Source: Argopecten irradians
Lineage: Eukaryota; Mollusca; Bivalvia; Pectinida; Pectinidae
Assembly: GCF_041381155.1 (NCBI RefSeq)
Contig: NC_091135.1
Location: 9,458,075-9,522,074 of the forward strand
DNA length: 64,000 nt
Reading direction: 5' to 3'
Part shown: one piece after another, positions 58,596 through 64,000 of the stretch
How positions within the stretch are numbered: the stretch's first letter is position 1
Layout: every line of letters begins with the position of its first letter
Position numbers and translations under genes: made by a program
Notes under the pieces: model-generated
The model's input: only the letters and a program-made list of their open reading frames with translations
The model's database searches: none
What the model was told of the DNA's origin: nothing

Positions 58596-59310
58596 CCCGT
58601 TATATTGTATGGGTGTGAAGTTTGGGGATATTGTAACATCAAATTATTAGAGAGACTACATCTCAAATTTAATAAACATATTTTGAAAGTTAAAACACCA
58701 AACTATATGATATATGGTGAGTTTGGGAGATACCCACTGAGTATTAATGTAAAAGTTAGAATGATCAGTTTCTGGGCCAAAGTAGTGGATAAATAAAATT
58801 AGTAAAAAGTTAAATAAAGTTTTACCCCATTATAGTACAGAATGGAAAACCTTTATTAGGATATATTAAATGAATTTGATTTGGGAAATATTTTTGATTC
58901 TCTTGAATTCGAAAGTGTTAATTGGTTAAAAACTACAGTCTTCCAAAGACTAAAAACTAAATTCATACACAATTGGAGACAAGAGGTATTTGATTCACCG
59001 AAAGGAACAATTATAGAATATATAAACAAGATCTTATTCTAGAAAGATATCTTATTGAACTCCCTCCTAAACTAACTGTAGCTTATTGTAAGTTCAGAAC
59101 ATGTAATGTTAAAAATGAGTTAGGCGACGAATTCCATTATTTATTTCAATGTGAAAATGAAGTTATTCGTACATTACTTCGAGAGACCAAACACTTTAAA
59201 TTTCAAACTCTATTCAATTATGTAACAGAAAACGAGCTCATTTCACTGATTAAATTTATTATTATAACAACACAGACTATTGGTAACAATATTTGATGTC
59301 CATCTTGTCT
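58596..59310 (+). mobile_element. Decayed non-LTR retrotransposon (LINE) ORF2 3' end
   Basis: The first frame (58605-58796) reads LYGCEVWGYCNIKLLERLHL, then FNKHILKVKTPNYMIYGEFG and RYPLSINVKVRMISFWAK, a pattern typical of the region downstream of the reverse transcriptase fingers in CR1/jockey-like LINEs. Later frames give RLKTKFIHNWRQEVF and CNVKNELGDEFHYLFQC, the C-terminal Cys-rich motif. At least two frame changes and several stops separate these blocks, so it is a dead 5'-truncated copy. No upstream reverse transcriptase core was seen. Confidence 0.7.
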
Positions 59311-59504
59311 ACTATTTTGTATCTTATCTGTAAACATACATGTATACTGTAAACTGTATATAGAGATGCATGCGCAAAAGAAATTACTTATTAAAATTTG
59401 TTGAAATTGAAAATATCAGAATTCAAGGGCACCGCTACTTCAATTCTCGTCGCCCCGATCCCGATAAGATGAACATGAAGCATTGATGCACCTTCTTTTC
59501 GTTT

Positions 59505-59550
59505 TTTTATGGGGGTGGGGGGTGGGGGGGGGGGGGGGGTGGGGGGGTCG
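59505..59550 (+). repeat. G-rich run, potential G-quadruplex
   Basis: Consecutive G runs of 5, 6, 16 and 7 bases separated by single T or A. Confidence 0.8.
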
Positions 59551-60049
59551 AGCAGGTTATGGGCTGTCCTTCGAAAATACCGAAAATAAAAAAAGTCCTA
59601 AGCCGCTAAACGTTTATAATGCAAATATTGGATTGTTGCTCTTTCACCGATTTGGTCTATTTTGAGGGGAAAAATTGTTTTATTTTACAGAGTGCTACTT
59701 CGTCGATACCGGAGTACATTTTTGTATAATATAAACTGACCAAATATGACGTGTTTGTCAGGGTACACCGCTCTATCAAGGTCTAGTATATGGTATACGA
59801 GGTTCACAATAGGATATATTATTAACATTATAGTAAAGGAGTTCTTTTGACATATTATTATTAATCAAATCTTAATCAGTCCTCATTAGTCTTAGATATT
59901 GGCTTGCATAAATTCGCAACAAGATTGTGCATATTTGCAAGCATATAATTATATTGGCGTAACTGTTAAGTGGTACTTTGGACATAATTACATGTATGTG
60001 TTCCGATAACATTGTCTATATTGGCAACTTATATATTCGGCGTATGTCG

Positions 60050-60160
60050 GTGGTTTTCTCCGGATATTCTGTGTTTTCTCCCCCGCTTTGATTTGGCACT
60101 TCTTGAAATGACCATAGCTGTTAATAAGATGTAAAACAAAATGAGCTTACTGTCTCACCT
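60050..60160 (+). repeat. SINE 3' fragment
   Basis: GGTGGTTTTCTCCGGATATT followed by GACCATAGCTGTTAATAAGA; the sense-strand tail of the same SINE. Confidence 0.6.
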
Positions 60161-60479
60161 AAGTATAACCGGTTGGTGCTGATTCTCCGCCAACTAAACC
60201 TTGCACGTCCAGTACAAAAGCAATCAGGGGCGTTGTCAGAGTTAAATCAATGTGGATGCAATGACATTACTATAGCGATTTTCATGTATTCTGAGATCGG
60301 AATTACTTCGATTTTATTTTGAAAATGTACTGTACTTAGTATGAAATTGGAAAATTCCATATGAAAACGATTGTGTCATTCTAGATGGTAAATTCACGTT
60401 AAACTCTGGATATGCATTGTATATATGTATTGATGCGAAAACGACGCACAGCTTTCAAATGTGTGGTATGCATTTATTA

Positions 60480-60605
60480 ATTAAGACGCTGGCGGTGGTT
60501 TTTCTTCGGGTACTCCGGCTTTGCTCTACCAACAGACCTGACTCGTCTTTACATGACCATGGCTGTTAATAGATTAGAGGTTAAACTAATAAAACCAACC
60601 CATAT
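60480..60605 (+). repeat. SINE 3' fragment
   Basis: GGCGGTGGTTTTTCTTCGGG followed by GACCATGGCTGTTAATAGAT; second sense-strand tail fragment 430 bp after the first. Confidence 0.6.
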
Positions 60606-62333
60606 CAATTACATGTATCGACCTATAATTTGTTGAGGTCAATACTACCACGGCAGTATAACACCATATTAACCGAATCAAAGTTTCGTAAATCTACAAT
60701 AAGGTGTATATTACACAAAAAGAAAAACGCTGGCCATAGGACAACATCCTATTGAACTCAACAGTGGATATCGACACGGCTATGACGTCACAATAGTTTA
60801 TGATTATGTAATATCAAGTCGAAGTTTCTAAAATAGGAAAAACAGATTTGATATGCTGTATCTAACTCCAGATGACCATGTATTGGCCAATGACAATAGT
60901 GGGAGATTAGAGCATATCTCATGATATCTACTATACATGTTACTATGTAGCTGCATTCCCAACCATATAATATCGTAGTAACGCTAATGAAACGGACTGT
61001 ACATTTCGGCATGTCTTTAATGAACCCAAGCAATAATTCTGATCGGAATTTTAGATACCCACGGGAGTCATATTGGTGATCGGTGTGGAACTTTTAGAGG
61101 ATGAATTTTTGTTTATTTACCTTTTCTTAATAGTATAGTGTAAATTTAGTGTTCAAACATTATCAGTATTACATTGGCTAAAATGACTAACTCACCTGTG
61201 ACTGTAAATATAAAGTGATTTTTTATTTTTTTTAAATTCAGAAATATTTGTCACAACATTGACATGACCTATTTCCGTGTAAGGGATGTGATTCCCTAAT
61301 GCAGCTAGTCTTCATATTTCTTTCCTGATAAATAAGATAATTTAGACTCGTTTCGAGGTTTCAAGGTTTATTTATTTACTCTGACATACAAAAGTGACTT
61401 GATTTAAAGATTAATTTCCATTGATCACAATTAAAGCACTACTTTACGTCCAAGAACGTATATGAGGCTTATAAATCTTTGGTTACGTCGGAAACATATA
61501 TATATATATATACATATATATGTTTCTGGTTACGTCAAGTGCAATCGACCGCGTGTGTCTCCAACGATGATTAGTCTCTAATTCAATGAAATTTAAATTG
61601 CATGTTAAGCTGAAATTACGTTTAATATCAATATCTTGTTAACTAAAATGGTAAATTTAGTAAAACAATATTGATAATACCATCTTAAGCCATCTTATGA
61701 TGAAGCCTAATTCAGTTTTTATAAAATATAATGTCCCGTCCATTTCCCAATTATGGTATTAAACTATATTTATAACTAAAAGTTGCATTATAAAAAAGGT
61801 AATTTGACAGCTGTGTTGTGGTAACACGTATGTTATAATGCGATCGTTACATATTAAGACCTTTATTGCATGTGTCTGTGTACTGGAATCAAATAGATTG
61901 ATTCTACTAAAATAAATAACAATATTTTATCTTTGTTCTAATTTCAATATGTTCTGTTCATCAGCAGAATTTATTGATTTGATAAAGTAATGTGTATTTT
62001 TTAACTTGCTATAAAAAGTGCATAGATAGATTAGGTAAGCAATCATTATAGATATGTACATATTTCCATAGAGGGCTAAGCTTAGACCTAGATAAGATCT
62101 ATTTAGGTCCAGTACAGTTTCAGGCCTATTTGGAGAATCATATTGGATGTGAGTCATTCACGTTTGTGAATGGAAATATGAAAATGTGTTGCATAGTTTA
62201 TCCGGGCCAAACATGTTCGCATATCTTCCTTTGGCTATTTATTGATTCTTTCAGTTCGTGTAGAAACAGATTTTTCTGGTTTCGTTTCATAAAAATATTA
62301 TAAACGTCAATCTTAAATATGTATTATCCTGCG

Positions 62334-62497
62334 TGACGTCAACAGGAATCAGCCAACCCGATTGCGTTTCACTGACCCCGATAGAACCCATTTATTTTCT
62401 ATGAGGTGCATCTACTGCACCATTTTAGCCATGGATACTAGAAAACCTTAGGCTTCCAAGGAGTGTGCTTGTAATCAGATTTAACAGAACATGGCGG
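62334..62497 (+). promoter_or_regulatory. Candidate promoter of the right-edge gene
   Basis: A TGACGTCA CRE (62334-62341) and AACATGGCGG (62488-62497, YY1-like) lie 260 and 106 bp upstream of the ATG at 62594, whose own context AAGATGGCAGCC is also a YY1-type site. Such ATGGC-overlapping YY1 sites commonly sit just inside the transcripts of housekeeping genes. Confidence 0.4.
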
Positions 62498-62593
62498 AAA
62501 TGTTACATTCTACTTGGTATCAATGATGTAGTCGTGTGTGTGTATGGAAAACATCGCTACAAGAGGCCGCTATCGAATGTAGAAAAATCAAAG

Positions 62594-62651
62594 ATGGCAG
62601 CCGCATTGGGGGATACCCCCAGTAGCTGGGATAATCATGGCGATAGCACAG
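62594..62651 (+). CDS. Probable first coding exon of an unrecognised gene (3'-partial)
   Basis: ATG in the context AAGATGGC opens a frame MAAALGDTPSSWDNHGDST that ends at ACAG before GTATGC, leaving the exon in phase 1. Composition (Ala-rich head, then Ser/Asp/Trp) and the GC rise against the AT-rich flank suggest a real start exon. Without splicing the frame continues to 62839 and gains a hydrophobic stretch (SYLYLAFSLINVLLPALAFS), so an unspliced small protein cannot be excluded. No second exon was found up to 64000. The family is not recognised. It is divergent from RAL, 7.3 kb away. Confidence 0.4.
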
Positions 62652-64000
62652 GTATGCGTATATCAATTTCATATCTGTATCTTGCATTTTCGCTTATAAA
62701 TGTATTACTACCGGCTTTAGCCTTTAGTTTACTGACAAGAGCTGCAACAGATGAAAAATCGGTATCATTTTGCTACCCCTCTCCCCTTTGTCAACAAATA
62801 TTTTCTGTTGGCGTTTCGTTTTCTCAGTGTAGTAGATAACCCAAGAAAAGAATTGATATCATTTTATATGGAAAAATGTATTATTTGTCCGCTGTATTGC
62901 ACTACAGACTTGAATTCACGTGGTATATATCCTGTATAGAAGGAAGTAAATGGAAGTATAACGTTGGTATTTCTTACCACTGGAAATATGCTGGGAAGGA
63001 GCCAAATTCACATCCGTAACCAGATACAGTTTTCCACTTTCGTATCATATTATCACGCCTTGTAAATTAAATTACGCTACATGTTTATTCATTAATAATG
63101 CTGTCTGATTTTAAAACGTACTTGACTGGAAAGTATTGGTTTCATCTGGGAAAATTAGCTAACTTAGTTAAAATTGTATTTGATGTGTTAATACCTGCAG
63201 TCATGGTAAAAGTAGGTCACTGAGAATGAGAGCCCTATCTCCCTAAATTATGCATGTAAGAGAAGTAACAGTGTTGTGGTCACCTCCTACAAGTCGTCAG
63301 GTTGATGGATGGTAGTGTGTAATATTGACGTCCTTGTTGTAAGAACCTTCAGGGTAATATTACTGTCTGCAGAAGAAGAATACTGGTCAATAGCTGTTGT
63401 CATTTTCACAAATATGTGGTCAGTGTAAGATTACAGCTTGTTAGCCTTGGGGGCACTTGGAGGCCATGAACCTATGTCTTCATTTAGCACGCAGTTTTAT
63501 CAGCACTGTGACCTGTCATTCCATCACTCTTGCTATTGATTGTACTTCTACTATACATTATAATGTACCAGATCACTTATTGTTTGTAAACAAGCTTATC
63601 TTGATATCAACAAGAAAATAATCTTTGAAAATTAAGTATAATGTATTTGTATTTCTTGCAAGAAAAAATAGAAGATTTGTCTGCTGAAATTTATTAAAGG
63701 TTGCATGATTACAGACTACAAAGTAAAACTAACATTTTTACTTGGCTCTCCCTATTTATCAAATCAAAGATTTGAATTATAACTAATGTACGTATCTATA
63801 GGTTCTCGACACTCACAAAGCTATAATATAATGTTACTTTAAATTGATAAATTTGTTTTAGGTAGAATTATAGCCATCTTAAATCAAACAACTATGTTTC
63901 ATATGTCTATCAATTACAATTATGTGTGATAAGTAGTAAGGATGTAACGGTAATTTGTTATACAGATCATGTATCACGATGTTTTCTGTTTTCTTACAAT
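62652..64000 (+). other. Presumed intron 1 of the right-edge gene
   Basis: AT-rich; no further exon, repeat or RNA gene recognised before the window ends. Confidence 0.35.

Larger units (their letters stand above)
55291..62333. other. Intergenic DNA between RAL and the right-edge gene
   Basis: Apart from the SINE, inverted-repeat and LINE fragments listed, nothing was recognised. A 50-bp TA-rich palindrome (GGAAACATATATA to TATATATGTTTC) lies at 61491-61527. Confidence 0.5.

Noticed and set aside
62465-62839. 124-codon continuous frame covering the right-edge exon
   Set aside because: The part beyond the GTATGC donor is more likely intron; the earlier in-frame start lacks the GC-rich start context of the ATG at 62594.

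Overview
The window looks like AT-rich nuclear DNA of an invertebrate animal, most likely a bivalve mollusc. Exons are short with GT-AG introns, the genes are animal genes, and the introns are packed with small inverted-repeat elements, tRNA-derived SINEs and tandem arrays of the kind common in bivalve genomes. The phylum is inferred; no species marker is present.

From left to right: (1) about 1085-5250 (+), the six 3' coding exons of the kinetochore gene SPC25, with its 5' end outside the window or unrecognised; (2) 8041-16010 (+), a complete ten-exon mitochondrial citrate synthase gene encoding 464 residues with all three catalytic residues; (3) about 21922-55290 (-), a large RAL small-GTPase gene convergent with citrate synthase. 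It has a 5' UTR exon, two coding exons for the first half of the G domain, and two competing phase-0 terminal exons that end in different CAAX boxes (CTIL and CVLL). A third possible terminal exon lies at 33.8 kb. The exon expected to carry the G4 and G5 motifs was not found. (4) 62594-62651 (+), a probable first coding exon of an unrecognised gene that continues past the right edge.

The space between is mostly repeats. There are at least five short inverted-repeat (MITE-like) families, one of which carries CRE (TGACGTCA) motifs in its arms; a 2.1-kb element holding about twelve 157-bp GC-rich monomers that ends in a TTCG-loop hairpin; several minisatellites; a diverged 1.5-kb tandem duplication; SINE fragments; and a decayed LINE 3' end. 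No credible CRISPR array, rRNA or functional tRNA gene was seen, and no retrovirus-like or capsid-bearing element was recognised.

SPC25 acts in chromosome segregation, citrate synthase in the TCA cycle, and RAL in GTPase signalling, so the genes are neighbours without an evident shared pathway. The most interesting signals are the alternative C-termini of RAL, the missing RAL exon, a perfect 59-bp inverted-repeat element with 15-bp flanking direct repeats, and the CRE-bearing MITE family.
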